From assembly GCA_903866825.1 (NCBI GenBank), contig CAIPPE010000038.1, forward strand, positions 1 through 43,057: a stretch of DNA of 43,057 bases, in the 5' to 3' direction. The notes under the pieces are model-generated. The model was not told the origin of the DNA and ran no database searches. It saw only the letters and a program-made list of their open reading frames with translations. The stretch comes from an uncultured Methylococcaceae bacterium (GTDB lineage Bacteria; Pseudomonadota; Gammaproteobacteria; Methylococcales; Methylomonadaceae). Below are positions 16,307 to 26,198 of this stretch, in pieces; within the stretch, counting starts at the first letter, position 1; every line of letters begins with the position of its first letter. Both the position numbers and the translations under genes were made by a program.

Positions 16307-16823
16307 GTTGCTAAAGCTACCCACACTCGTATCTCGGAGATATTGGAATAGACTCGCACCCAAAGTGATAGCGAGGAGCAAAGCAACGAAAAACTGGAAT
16401 TATTACATAATGAACCACTGCATATCGATGGTATCGACTTATGGCATAATCAATCAGAAACACTGCCGGAAACCGTGCAACAATTTGAATACCCAATTAC
16501 CGCTTTCAAAATCACCCAGGATGCCGAACACAAAACCAGCCGTAATGGTTATCAGCTTGTTTCTGCCACAATCCGGTCGGATTTATCGCTTGTGCTACGG
16601 TGCAAATAAAGCTGAGCCGCCCATTTATGATACCCAGTCTATTACAGAATTACTCCACAGAGGTTATCCAGCTATTACTGCCAGTTTAGGTCAGGAAACT
16701 GAAACTCCATCGATCAAAAACCAGTTGGACATTGGCAAATTATTGAACAGAAATTGAGTTCTGGGTGTAGTGATAGCCTTAATGTTGGGGGGTGCTTGTC
16801 TGGTGTTTATATCGAGTTGGTAA
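16307..16823 (+). pseudogene. Remnant of a DUF3999-type membrane protein gene
   Basis: Pieces in two frames add up to the C-terminal half of one protein. Frame A starts VAKATHTRISEI, hits TAG at 16349-16351, and goes on with NEPLHIDGIDLWHNQSETLP and QFEYPITAFKITQDAEHKTS. Near 16530-16570 the sense passes to the next frame, with PQSGRIYRLCYGANKAEPPI and TELLHRGYPAITASL. It then meets TGA 16755-16757 and ends in a membrane helix VLGVVIALMLGGACLVFI before TAA 16821-16823. The Y-G-x-x-x-A-E-P-P-x-Y pattern and the single C-terminal helix fit DUF3999. Two stops and a frameshift make it non-functional. Confidence 0.6.
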
Positions 16824-16952
16824 GAGGATTGGGGATATTCCAGAATAAGGCTATGATATTCTTAACACTATCATAGCCAATCCTTTTAAATTTAAGCTGG
16901 TTGAGTCTATATTGCGGGTCCGCCACGTTTTACAGGCGTATGGATCGAAAGT

Positions 16953-17819
16953 TTATAATCTGGATAGAAGCTCTGCTTTCTTTGATGAAAACTCATTATC
17001 TGTTAAGAAGCCTTTATCTTTAAGGGACGCCAGTTTCTCAATCGCTTCGAAAATATCAGAAACTTGACTGGCATCTGGACTATAAAATGGTGTTTCTGGA
17101 ATAAAGGGCGCAGCCGATTGTGATTGAACTGCAGGATGTACTGGCACGTTATCAACAGAAATCAGCGGTAAGGTGTTAATGTCTATGAGACCATATTGGC
17201 TGGTAAAGGTAACCGAGCTTCCGCCGGATTGTTGCTGCGAAAAGCCACTAATCTGATGGTCTAACGTGTCATAAAGGGATACATGTCCATTAACATCAAT
17301 TGCCAGTCTTTGAATGCTCGCAAAGTAGGCATAGCGCATATTATTTTGTGCGCCAGAGCTAGTTGGAAATTGCAGACCTGCAGGCCACCAGTTTCCTGAA
17401 CTACCGGCGGGGGGGGGTACAAACAAACTCACTGGGCTGCTGGGTCCAAAGTTATTTTGTTGCTGACTATTGCCTGTAAAATGATCGTTATGGTGGCTTT
17501 GTTGCTGAGTGCCCTGGTTTTGAGACTGAAAGCTGCCTGTTTGAATTAAGCCGGGTTGATTGGCAATTAAGTTGGATAGTTCCTGGCACAGATTACCTAC
17601 GGTATTCTTTAAGCCATTATTGAACATATCGCCTAACATGATCATGCCGCCGCGCATCCATTGACCTGAGCCACCAAATTCCGGGTGACTAAACTGGGCC
17701 ATTGAGCCATTGCCATTAATGACTGATTGCAACATGCTGAAGACAGCATCCGAACTAAAATTATAACGTTGAGCAATATTGTTGATTATTTGCTGGCCTT
17801 CCGGCGTAAGTTGTTTCAT
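16953..17819 (-). CDS. SHOCT-domain protein
   Basis: 288 residues, soluble. The N-terminus (LTPEGQQIINNIAQRYNFSS then AVFSMLQSVINGNGSMAQF) and HPEFGGSGQWMRGGMIMLGD form a conserved block I associate with a proteobacterial SHOCT family. Residues about 95-165 are a low-complexity Q/N/S/H linker. A beta-rich middle (YAYFASIQRLAIDVNGHVSL) follows. The last 32 residues (IFEAIEKLASLKDKGFLTDN, EFSSKKAELLSRL) are a clear SHOCT motif, a short helical oligomerisation element. Function unknown. It has no obvious Shine-Dalgarno sequence and stands alone. Confidence 0.85.
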   Translation of the reverse strand: MKQLTPEGQQIINNIAQRYNFSSDAVFSMLQSVINGNGSMAQFSHPEFGGSGQWMRGGMIMLGDMFNNGLKNTVGNLCQELSNLIANQPGLIQTGSFQSQNQGTQQQSHHNDHFTGNSQQQNNFGPSSPVSLFVPPPAGSSGNWWPAGLQFPTSSGAQNNMRYAYFASIQRLAIDVNGHVSLYDTLDHQISGFSQQQSGGSSVTFTSQYGLIDINTLPLISVDNVPVHPAVQSQSAAPFIPETPFYSPDASQVSDIFEAIEKLASLKDKGFLTDNEFSSKKAELLSRL

Positions 17820-18306
17820 TAGATAAAAGTCTGTTAGATGAGATTGGTGTTACTAGGGATAAATCCGGTGTTATGTGGATTTAGATCTTAATACTTGATT
17901 TATATGGTGTCAGTGTAAATGAATGGGCAATTAAAAGCACTCTTTTAATTAATTATAGTTGATATAAATAGAAGGTTATCATTTACCCATAGCGAGTGGT
18001 GTACACTTTGTTCCAATCAGCACTTTTTCAGTGCGATAAAATAGGTTCTGGCCAATTTGGTGCGGCAATATGAAGCTTCATTTTACAGGGATAACCGCTC
18101 TTGAAACTAGAATAAAGCAGCTTTAGCTGTTTTTACAGGCAATAGCTGAAGCGATTTCAACCCAGTATTTATTTATCTGTAAATCTATCGCTCGTCATGA
18201 ACCATTCAGTGTCAGCCTGAGCAATCGCTTTTATTGATGGCATATAATGTGCATTAGGTTATTACTAATATAACGTTTCTCAATAGAAATCGGCATCCTA
18301 TAAACC
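17820..18306. other. Intergenic region between divergent genes
   Basis: 487 bp with no gene. The only structure I see is AAAGCAGC-TTTA-GCTGTTTT at about 18114-18133, an 8-bp stem with T-rich 3' side that resembles a weak plus-strand terminator although no plus-strand gene precedes it. The 3' part (TAATATAACG around 18265) is AT-rich and could hold the promoter of the large downstream gene. Confidence 0.4.
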
Positions 18307-21300
18307 ATGAAATTGAATGATTCCAGCGACAAACTTGATACTTACTACCAACAAGTTCAAGACATCATACTAAAGAGGCAGGACTGGGTTACTGGCTTGC
18401 TCCCTGCCAGTACTGCCGTTAATGTTCATGGTAATTATACCGATGCCTGGGTTCGAGATAATGTCTATAGCATTCTTGCCGCTTGGGGGCTGGCTCTGGC
18501 CTATCGGCGTGTAGAAGATAAGCAGGGTCGGACTTACGTCCTGGAGCAAAGTGTTGTTAAATTAATGCGTGGCCTATTAACAGCCATGATGCGGCAAGCA
18601 CCCAAGGTTGAAAAGTTTAAGCAATCCCAGAATCCGATGGATGCGTTACACGCTAAATATGATACAAAGTCGGGTGGAGTCGTTGTCGGTGACAGCGAAT
18701 GGGGGCATCTGCAACTGGATGCAACTTCCCTGTTTTTATTGATGCTGGCTCAGATGACGGCATCAGGGTTACGCATCGTTTTTACCATCGACGAAGTTAA
18801 CTTTGTACAAAATCTGGTGCACTATATCAGCCGTACTTACCGTACGCCGGATTATGGTATTTGGGAGCGTGGCAATAAAATTAATCACGGGATTGCTGAA
18901 CTCAATGCCAGTTCAATTGGTATGGCTAAAGCGGCACTGGAAGCTTTGTCTGGATTTAATTTATTTGGTAAAGACGGTGGACAAGCCTCTGTTGTGCATG
19001 TCATCAGTGATGACATTGCGCGTACGCGTATTACCCTGGAATCACTACTGCCCAGAGAATCAATTTCTAAAGAAGTAGACTCGGCCGTTTTGAGTATTAC
19101 TGGCTTTCCTGCTTTTGCCATAGATAATCAAACCATAAGAGCTAAAACAGAAGCACTTATTTGTGAAAAGCTAGAAGGGCGTTATGGATGTAAACGGTTT
19201 TTATTAGATGGTCATCAAACCGTCATAGAGGATAGTAAACGCTTGCACTATGATCCGCATGAACTTAAACAGTTTATGCATATTGAATGCGAGTGGCCTT
19301 TGTTTTTTACTTATTTATTGCTTAATAATTTATGCGCGGACAATACCGAAGCCGCTTTGGATTATCGCAAAAAGCTGGAAGGCTTGTTAGTTGAACAAAA
19401 TGGACAGCTATTATTACCTGAACTGTATATTGTTCCAAAAGAGTTGATTGCTGCAGAAAAAGCCAATCCACATAGTCAGGAGCGGGTGCCTAATGAAAAC
19501 GTGCCATTGGTCTGGGCGCAAAGTTTGTATATATTGGGTTGTCTCATTCAGGATGACCTATTAACCTGTGATGACATTGATCCTTTGGATCGCCATAAAC
19601 AAGTTAAAAAGAAGCAGGAGTATCATTTACAAATTCAGATATTGGCTCAGGATGAAGCGGTTCAGGCCCGATTGCTTGAACATGGAATTTCTGCACAAAC
19701 CCTGGTCGAGATTGCGCCTATTCAAATTAGAGAAGCCAATGAATTAGCACAGGCTTACACCCATGTCGGTAGAAATGACCGGATTGGTTTAACAGGAAGG
19801 CCTTTACGGCAATTACGTACCTTAGCAACATCAAAGCTCTATACCTTGGCGGGTGAGCCCTTATTATTCCTGCCGCAATGCCTTAATCAAAAGGGATTCT
19901 ATCTGGCCTTGGATAACCGTTTACTGATTAAGAGACTCCGGGTTGAGTTATCTTATATCTATAAGCATTGGGACAGGCAAGGCAATCCACTGGTCGCCAT
20001 GACGATTAAACAGAATATGCTGGATAGTCGTCACAGCGATAATCTGATTGAATTTATCAATGAGTTAAAACAGGGGGAAACTAAAGGGATTCCTGTCCAA
20101 CTTGGAACCTTGTTAGAGTTTGCTGAGACATCCAGCTATGAAAAGATCAATTATTTGCATGACTTTCAGTTTTCACAAGCTTCATGGGAGGACGTTGAGC
20201 GGCCATTTTCTCAAGTACTACCTTTTGTTGCAGAAGCTTCACACCCATTAGAGTCGGTTTTGTTGAATGAATGGGAGGTTGCGACTGATGATGTTTTACT
20301 TGAACATTTAAAATCCAGCGTGAATTTGTATGCTCAACTGGAAGTATTAACCCTGTTGAGTGGGAGGCATGGTTTAAGCTATTCAACGGGTTTAGTTAAT
20401 GCAGAAGGGCTAGTGGCTAGTGTAGGGGATTTACTGGATGAGTTGTACGAACGCGCCGGGGATCAGCATGTCTGGGCAATTGTCAGACGGTGTGCAGGGT
20501 TGTTAGGCAAGTATGATATTAATCTTGAACAAGCGGCTACAGAAATATTGGTCAGGCAACATGCTTTGACCTTAGGCAGGGCTTATAGTGGTAAAGCCAC
20601 TTTATTGCGTCCTGCTGACTCTTCAGAAATTCTTCAGATTATCCGAACTTATAATAATACGGATACCAGCGAGCATATTATTATTCAGGAATTGATTCTT
20701 TATTTGGGAATGCTTATTAAATCAAATCCGGAATTGTTTACGGATATGCACACGATTCGAGTGGGCCATATTCTGCAATTAATTATTGTCAGGCAGAAAC
20801 GTGAATCGGGTAATGACTCATTGGATCAGGCATTTAATAGGGTTTTTTCCTTATCTCCTTCACTATTGTCGAGAAGGTTAAGGGAAACACTTGAAGACTA
20901 TAGTAATACAGAGGAACAATTAGATCGGGTCGAAACTCTACATTATGAGGGTGAGTGTCGTAAATTAGGCAGCGCTCGTTTCTCTAAAACGATTGATCCT
21001 AAAGATCGTGAAGGTAGTATTGACTGGTATGACTGGCGCGAACAACAAGGCAGTGTGGGTAGAGAGAGCAATGCTTTTTATGGCTCTGTCTGGGATATCC
21101 TGCATCATTGCAAAGGCTTGATGATGGGCGGTAAACTAAGCAGCAAAAATCGTCTGGATAGTGAAAACATACTGTCACAAATGACCAAGGGTGAGCAGAG
21201 TTTTAAGCTCCAAGTGAGTCATTTACTGAATAAGATTCAATCTCCAGTCTATCGACAACTCACTGCTGAAGCGTTAAAGGCATTAGCCTCTATTTTTAGA

Positions 21301-21513
21301 GATAATGCCCAGTTACACATTGATGATATTCTGTTAACCGATATTATAATTGGTCATGCTGTCAGGATTAGTTGGTTGCAAGCCCATCCTGAAAATACAG
21401 AAAACTATGAAGCTTATACGGCATTAGCCTGGCAAGATTTTTATAGGTTACCGCCCCATAGTGTGGCTAATGGTATTCTGGATGCATTAATACATCTACT
21501 AGACAATAATTAA
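18307..21513 (+). CDS. Phosphorylase kinase alpha/beta-like GH15-fold protein
   Basis: A 1068-residue protein that matches the regulatory alpha/beta subunits of animal phosphorylase kinase nearly end to end. Examples: DAWVRDNVYSILAAWGLALA (about 46-65), LEQSVVKLMRGLLTAMMRQ, VVGDSEWGHLQLDATSLFLL (126-145), LAQMTASGL, DYGIWERGNKINHGIAELNA (182-201), IECEWPLFFTYLLL (326-339), WAQSLYILGCL, GRPLRQL and, in the C-terminal domain, ILHHCKGLMMGG. The N-terminal half is an (alpha/alpha)6 glycoside hydrolase 15 fold; E187 in GIWERG and E329 in ECEW sit where catalytic acids would be expected. No signal peptide, so cytoplasmic. No kinase catalytic subunit is nearby. glk follows 11 bp later, suggesting a role in glucan or glycogen breakdown, either as a hydrolase or as a regulator. 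The C-terminal CaaX of the animal protein is absent. Confidence 0.88.
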   Translation: MKLNDSSDKLDTYYQQVQDIILKRQDWVTGLLPASTAVNVHGNYTDAWVRDNVYSILAAWGLALAYRRVEDKQGRTYVLEQSVVKLMRGLLTAMMRQAPKVEKFKQSQNPMDALHAKYDTKSGGVVVGDSEWGHLQLDATSLFLLMLAQMTASGLRIVFTIDEVNFVQNLVHYISRTYRTPDYGIWERGNKINHGIAELNASSIGMAKAALEALSGFNLFGKDGGQASVVHVISDDIARTRITLESLLPRESISKEVDSAVLSITGFPAFAIDNQTIRAKTEALICEKLEGRYGCKRFLLDGHQTVIEDSKRLHYDPHELKQFMHIECEWPLFFTYLLLNNLCADNTEAALDYRKKLEGLLVEQNGQLLLPELYIVPKELIAAEKANPHSQERVPNENVPLVWAQSLYILGCLIQDDLLTCDDIDPLDRHKQVKKKQEYHLQIQILAQDEAVQARLLEHGISAQTLVEIAPIQIREANELAQAYTHVGRNDRIGLTGRPLRQLRTLATSKLYTLAGEPLLFLPQCLNQKGFYLALDNRLLIKRLRVELSYIYKHWDRQGNPLVAMTIKQNMLDSRHSDNLIEFINELKQGETKGIPVQLGTLLEFAETSSYEKINYLHDFQFSQASWEDVERPFSQVLPFVAEASHPLESVLLNEWEVATDDVLLEHLKSSVNLYAQLEVLTLLSGRHGLSYSTGLVNAEGLVASVGDLLDELYERAGDQHVWAIVRRCAGLLGKYDINLEQAATEILVRQHALTLGRAYSGKATLLRPADSSEILQIIRTYNNTDTSEHIIIQELILYLGMLIKSNPELFTDMHTIRVGHILQLIIVRQKRESGNDSLDQAFNRVFSLSPSLLSRRLRETLEDYSNTEEQLDRVETLHYEGECRKLGSARFSKTIDPKDREGSIDWYDWREQQGSVGRESNAFYGSVWDILHHCKGLMMGGKLSSKNRLDSENILSQMTKGEQSFKLQVSHLLNKIQSPVYRQLTAEALKALASIFRDNAQLHIDDILLTDIIIGHAVRISWLQAHPENTENYEAYTALAWQDFYRLPPHSVANGILDALIHLLDNN

Positions 21514-21524
21514 AGGAGAAGACA

Positions 21525-22496
21525 GTGATTTTAGCGGGCGACATTGGTGGAACAAAAACCGTTTTATCGCTTTTGACAAAGGATGCTGGAGGTTTATTGA
21601 GCCGTTTGCAGGAACAATCATACCCCAGCCAACAATATTCTACGTTTGATGAGATTTTGAATGATTTCTTATCTGAAGACCAAGTGATTGAATCTGCGTG
21701 TTTTGGAATTGCTGGCCCAGTGGTCAATCAACGCTGCCAGACCACTAACCTGCCTTGGTTATTGGATGGAAACGACCTAAAAGCAAGGTTGAATACTAGC
21801 AAAGTAAAGCTCCTGAATGATTTAGAAGCGATGGCTGTGGGTATGAAATACTTACCTGAAGAAGATCTTGTGGAATTAAACCCAAAAGCGATACCACAAA
21901 CAGGTAATGTTGCGGTGATTGCAGCAGGGACGGGTTTAGGAGAAGCTATTTTATTTTGGGATGGTTCTGCTCATCATCCATTAGCGACAGAGGGTGGTCA
22001 TACCGATTTTGCTCCTCAAAATGAATTACAGGATCAGTTACTAAAATATCTTAGAAAGAAAACGCCTGAACACGTTAGTTATGAGCGTATTTTGGCAGGT
22101 GTTGGGTTTAGCAATTTGTATGATTTTTTGTGTGAAGAGGGGCTGGCTTCTCCTTGTACTGAAGTGACCGAATTAACAATCGATCAAGATAGAAATGCTG
22201 TTATTTCCCGGTTAGGTGTGACAGGTGAAGACCCTTGTTGTGTTCAGGTCTTAAGACTCTTTGTGGAAATATACGCTGCAGAAGCCGGTAATCTGGCTTT
22301 AAAGTCTTTAGCTACAGGAGGGGTTTATATCGGTGGTGGTATTGGGCCTAAAATATTACCTGCTCTCCAGGAAGGCGGTTTTATCGCCGCTTTTAAAGCA
22401 AAGGGGCGATTTTTACCTTTATTAGATACCTTGTCTGTCAAATTGTCATTAAATCCACGCACTCCTCTAATTGGAGCAATTAACTACTTTTTATAA
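21525..22496 (+). CDS. glk: Glucokinase
   Basis: ATP-dependent phosphorylation of glucose to glucose 6-phosphate in the cytoplasm. The 323 residues match the Glk (non-ROK) family: LAGDIGGTKTVL (ATP-binding phosphate-1 loop, 3-14), CFGIAGPVVNQRCQTTNLPW, LLNDLEAMAVGM, IAAGTGLGEAIL (glycine-rich) and TEGGHTDFAP, with the substrate-binding E-G-G-H. The C-terminal GGVYIGGGIGPKIL is the second nucleotide-binding loop. Starts with GTG 21525 preceded by AAGGAGA. It is directly behind the GH15-like gene, very probably in one operon, and may use glucose released by that enzyme. Confidence 0.94.
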   Translation: MILAGDIGGTKTVLSLLTKDAGGLLSRLQEQSYPSQQYSTFDEILNDFLSEDQVIESACFGIAGPVVNQRCQTTNLPWLLDGNDLKARLNTSKVKLLNDLEAMAVGMKYLPEEDLVELNPKAIPQTGNVAVIAAGTGLGEAILFWDGSAHHPLATEGGHTDFAPQNELQDQLLKYLRKKTPEHVSYERILAGVGFSNLYDFLCEEGLASPCTEVTELTIDQDRNAVISRLGVTGEDPCCVQVLRLFVEIYAAEAGNLALKSLATGGVYIGGGIGPKILPALQEGGFIAAFKAKGRFLPLLDTLSVKLSLNPRTPLIGAINYFL

Positions 22497-22517
22497 TGTT
22501 GGTTAGATTATAGCAGA

Positions 22518-25163
22518 TCAGTTCTCCAGCATTCTGAGTATATCATTGCGGATTTCGTTTTGTTTTTTCTTATCGTTAATGGGTTCTAATGCCTGGTTAG
22601 TGACATAAAACATATCTTCGGCGCGACTGCCTATGGTTGTTATTTTTGCACTGAGTAGATTAACATCCTGATTAACAAAAGCACGACCTATTTTTGATAA
22701 AAGCCCGGCATGGTCTGTAGTAATAATTTCAATAATCGTGTATCGCTTTAACGAGTCGGATACAAATTTAATACTAGTGGATATCGGGAAGTGCAGCGCT
22801 TGCCTAGATTTTGATTGTCGGTAAATATTGATTTGATCTTTTATTTCACCGTTTAGCAAATTGCTGCGTAAAGCCGAGCAAATGTGGGCTTCCCGGCAAA
22901 ACTCATTAATGGGTTTGCCGGTTTGTTCAAGTACCTGGAAGCTGTTAAGTACATAATTGTCTTGAGTAGTAATGATTCTGGCATCAAGAATAGTCAGTCC
23001 TAATTGATCAAGTGTGGCAGTACTAATTGAAAAAACAGGGCCTTTGTCTTTGGTGTAAACAAAAACCTCTGCACTTCCACGCTGGTTTTTTGTGCGCAGT
23101 AAAACTAAAGGCAGATCCATTTCTTTTGATGAGGCAATCGCCAGGGTGTGCCAGGCAATTTCATCTGCTGAGTACCGTAAAAAATAATCGTCATTAGTAT
23201 GTTGCCATGCTTTATCGATAATTTCATTGGCAATCCCTAGCTTAATTAGCTCGTTTTTGGCTTCTTGTTTGTTTTCGCGGATTCGATCTGTCAGTGCGAC
23301 AGGATTTTGCAGGCCTTGTTTTAAAGCTTTGTGCGTTACAGAATACAGTTCATTAAGTAGCGAGTTTTTCCATGCATTCCATAGTTCTGGGTTAGTGGCT
23401 CTAATATCTGCTACTGTAAGTAAGTACAAATGATTTAAGTATTCAATATTGTCAACTGTTTGCGCAAATTCATGAATAACATCGGGGTCACTAATGTCTT
23501 TCCTCTGCGCCGTCATCGACATAATCAGGTGACTTTTAACTAACCAGCTCACTAACTCAGTATCATGAGTAGAAAAGTCATGTTGAATACAAAAAGTGCG
23601 AGCGATATTTTCACCGATTGCTGAATGATCTCCATTTAAGCCTTTTGCAATGTCGTGGAATAAAGCTGCAATATAGAGTATTTCTGGTTTTTCTATATGT
23701 TTAAAGACAGTATTACACATAGGAAACTCATTTTTATGGGTATCTAATGCGAAACGCCTTAAATTACGAATTACAAACAAAGTGTGTTCATCAACGGTAT
23801 AAATATGAAATAAATCATATTGCATACGGGCAACTATGTTTGAAAAGTTAGGTAAATAAGCGGCTAGAATTCCATAGCGATTCATGCGTCTTAATTCATG
23901 AGTTAAGCCGCGCGGTCGACGAAATATTTCTATAAATAACTGATTGGCTTTTTTGTTATTTCTAAAGTCTGAATCAATCAGATGAAGATTTTTTCGAATG
24001 AGGCGTAGCGTGTTGGCACGGATTCCAATCAGTGATGGATTAAGCTGGAGCAACAAAAACACCTCTAACAATGCGAGGGGATACTGCTCAAACAAGTTGT
24101 TGTTGACGGCTTCAATATAACCGTTAATAGCAACAAATTTATCGTTGATGGCAATAGTTTTACTTTCTGTTTCTCCAGTAATAAAACGCTCATTAAAAAG
24201 CTGTAACAACATTTCATTAAGTCGTTCAAGTCCTTGAACCGTTTTGAAATAAAACTGCATGAACTGCTCAACGTCCTGATTGTGTCCTTGATTTTCTGAG
24301 CTAAAGCCAAACAGTTCCGCTAGATCATGTTGGTAGTCAAAAATAATTCTGTTTTCAGCTCGGTTAGTTAATAGGTGCAGAGCATAACGAATTCGCCAAA
24401 GTACATCTCGTGCAGAAATAAGTTCTGCATATTCAGATTCGGGTAAGAAATCATATTTAATGAGTTCTTTTAACGTTGAAGAGTTGTAATGGCGCTTAAA
24501 AACCCAAGCGATGACTTGCATATCCCGCAAGCCTCCGGGTCCTTCTTTAATATTGGGCTCCAGGTTGTAAGCCGTCTCATGGAATTTTGTATAGCGCAGG
24601 CGTTGTTCTTCCATTTTGGCTGCAAAAAATTGATCAGAAGGCCATATCTTATCAGGTGTAATGCGTAATTTGAGCTCATCATAAAGCACGGTTGACCCGG
24701 CAATTAAGCTAATTTCCATTAGACTGGTCATAATCGTTTGATCATTAATAGCTGCCAAAGCACATTCGTCAATTGTGCGGACGCTATGGCCTGGTTTAAG
24801 GCCTATATCCCATAGGAAAGTAAATAAATTACTTAGCTTCTCCTGATAAGGTGGGGTATCTTCAGAGTCAAGCAGAATAATAATATCAATATCTGAGTGT
24901 GGAAACAGTTCTCTTCGTCCGAATCCACCTACCGCGCATAAACTTAATTGTTTTGAGTGTGATCCTAAAAAATGTTCCCAGCAAACACTCAGGATCAGAT
25001 CAATAAAATCTGATTTTTCTTTAAGAAGGTTAGAAACGGACCGATGAGGATTAAATTTTGATTTTAATTCAATATCTTTTTGTTTGATTAAGCTCTTGAA
25101 ATGCAGCAAGCAATCTGGTTTTTCAAAAATACTTGTGTTGATATATTTATTCAATGCAATCAC
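22518..25163 (-). CDS. glnD: [Protein-PII] uridylyltransferase/uridylyl-removing enzyme
   Basis: GlnD senses glutamine and adds or removes UMP on PII proteins, controlling nitrogen assimilation. 881 residues with domains in normal order: nucleotidyltransferase (GGFGRRELFPHSDIDIIILL, about 83-102, with the two catalytic Asp), the linker (GPGGLRDMQVIAWV), the HD hydrolase (IAALFHDIAKGLNGDHSAIG, near 495) and two C-terminal ACT domains (about 690-770 and 800-870). It starts at GTG 25163 inside the end of map with a 17-bp overlap; a TTG at 25154 is an alternative. The overlap implies co-transcription with map. Nothing is missing. Confidence 0.96.
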   Translation of the reverse strand: MIALNKYINTSIFEKPDCLLHFKSLIKQKDIELKSKFNPHRSVSNLLKEKSDFIDLILSVCWEHFLGSHSKQLSLCAVGGFGRRELFPHSDIDIIILLDSEDTPPYQEKLSNLFTFLWDIGLKPGHSVRTIDECALAAINDQTIMTSLMEISLIAGSTVLYDELKLRITPDKIWPSDQFFAAKMEEQRLRYTKFHETAYNLEPNIKEGPGGLRDMQVIAWVFKRHYNSSTLKELIKYDFLPESEYAELISARDVLWRIRYALHLLTNRAENRIIFDYQHDLAELFGFSSENQGHNQDVEQFMQFYFKTVQGLERLNEMLLQLFNERFITGETESKTIAINDKFVAINGYIEAVNNNLFEQYPLALLEVFLLLQLNPSLIGIRANTLRLIRKNLHLIDSDFRNNKKANQLFIEIFRRPRGLTHELRRMNRYGILAAYLPNFSNIVARMQYDLFHIYTVDEHTLFVIRNLRRFALDTHKNEFPMCNTVFKHIEKPEILYIAALFHDIAKGLNGDHSAIGENIARTFCIQHDFSTHDTELVSWLVKSHLIMSMTAQRKDISDPDVIHEFAQTVDNIEYLNHLYLLTVADIRATNPELWNAWKNSLLNELYSVTHKALKQGLQNPVALTDRIRENKQEAKNELIKLGIANEIIDKAWQHTNDDYFLRYSADEIAWHTLAIASSKEMDLPLVLLRTKNQRGSAEVFVYTKDKGPVFSISTATLDQLGLTILDARIITTQDNYVLNSFQVLEQTGKPINEFCREAHICSALRSNLLNGEIKDQINIYRQSKSRQALHFPISTSIKFVSDSLKRYTIIEIITTDHAGLLSKIGRAFVNQDVNLLSAKITTIGSRAEDMFYVTNQALEPINDKKKQNEIRNDILRMLEN

Positions 25164-25923
25164 GCTCTTCTTTACGTAAAGTCAGAATTTCATAGCCGTC
25201 CGTCGTCACTAAAATGGTGTGTTCAAATTGTGCTGAAAGGCTTCGATCTTTGGTTACAGCTGTCCAACCATCTGAAAGCACTTTAACATCTTTTTTGCCT
25301 AAATTTATCATGGGTTCGATAGTTATTATCATATCTGCTTCAAGTTCTAAACCTGTACCAGCTTTACCATAATGTAATACTTGCGGCTCTTCGTGAAATT
25401 TTTTACCAATACCATGTCCGCAAAAGTCTCTAACAACTGAATAGCGATTTGATTCGGCATGCTTTTGTATGGCGTGACCAATATCACCAAGTTTTGCGCC
25501 TGCCTTTACTTGTTTTATACCCATGAACATGGCTTCTTCAGTTATTTTAATAAGCCGTTTAGCATGCGGACTCACTTCCCCAACACAAAACATTTTGCTG
25601 GTATCGCCATGATATTCATCTTTGATAACGGTAATGTCAATATTTACAATATCACCAGACTTTAGTTTTTTATCACAAGGAATGCCGTGACAAACAGTTT
25701 GATTAATCGATGTGCAGATGGATTTAGGAAAGCCGTGGTAATTGAGTGGAGCAGGGATGGCATCCTGAATATTTACAATATAATCATGGCATATTTGGTC
25801 TAGCTCGTTTGTTGTTACGCCTGGAACAACAAAAGGTTCTATCATTTCTAATACTTCAGCTGCCAATTTACCGGCAATACGCATTTTTTCAATTTCACTT
25901 GGGGTTTTTATGATGATGCTCAT
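25147..25923 (-). CDS. map: Methionine aminopeptidase, type I
   Basis: Removes the initiator Met from nascent proteins. 258 residues from the ATG at 25923, chosen since SIIIKTPSEIEKMRIAGKLA is where family members begin; a TTG at 25962 would add 13 atypical residues. Metal ligands are visible: D in VNIDITVIKDEYHGDTSKMF (two Asp), H in CGHGIGKKFHEEP, E in IITIEPMI and a last E in SAQFEHTILV. Short form without zinc-finger extension. It reads away from rpsB and overlaps glnD, the same arrangement as in E. coli. Confidence 0.96.
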   Translation of the reverse strand: MSIIIKTPSEIEKMRIAGKLAAEVLEMIEPFVVPGVTTNELDQICHDYIVNIQDAIPAPLNYHGFPKSICTSINQTVCHGIPCDKKLKSGDIVNIDITVIKDEYHGDTSKMFCVGEVSPHAKRLIKITEEAMFMGIKQVKAGAKLGDIGHAIQKHAESNRYSVVRDFCGHGIGKKFHEEPQVLHYGKAGTGLELEADMIITIEPMINLGKKDVKVLSDGWTAVTKDRSLSAQFEHTILVTTDGYEILTLRKEERDCIE

Positions 25924-26087
25924 AGGCGTTTTAGTTAGGTCGTAGTCAGGGATTAATGCCAAAGAGATCTGTATTGGCCTTACACTTACAAATGCAGTGA
26001 TTTTAACAGAGGTTTCCTTGTTGTAAAGTTTAAATTATGATATAAAGGTAAGTTCATTTTTGTAAAAAATACTCACGCTTATCGTCA

Positions 26088-26176
26088 CGTTTGATAGGGT
26101 GCTGACTTCTTAACTGAAGTTGGTTATCAAACGGGATAGGCGGAGGCACAACCCAACTCGGAATAAACAATTCCGA
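26088..26176 (+). promoter_or_regulatory. rpsB leader RNA structures (candidate S2 autoregulatory element)
   Basis: Two structures lie between the promoter region and the rpsB ribosome-binding site. The first has a perfect 9-bp outer stem, CGTTTGATA (26088-26096) with TATCAAACG (26125-26133), enclosing ACTTC-TTAACT-GAAGT (26105-26120). The second is TCGGAAT-AAACA-ATTCCGA (26158-26176) followed by TTTTAAAA, 12 bases before AGGAG (26188-26192). In gammaproteobacteria S2 is known to repress its own rpsB-tsf message through the leader; these stems are the likely site here, but S2 binding is inferred. Confidence 0.55.
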
Positions 26177-26198
26177 TTTTAAAACTTAGGAGAAATAA

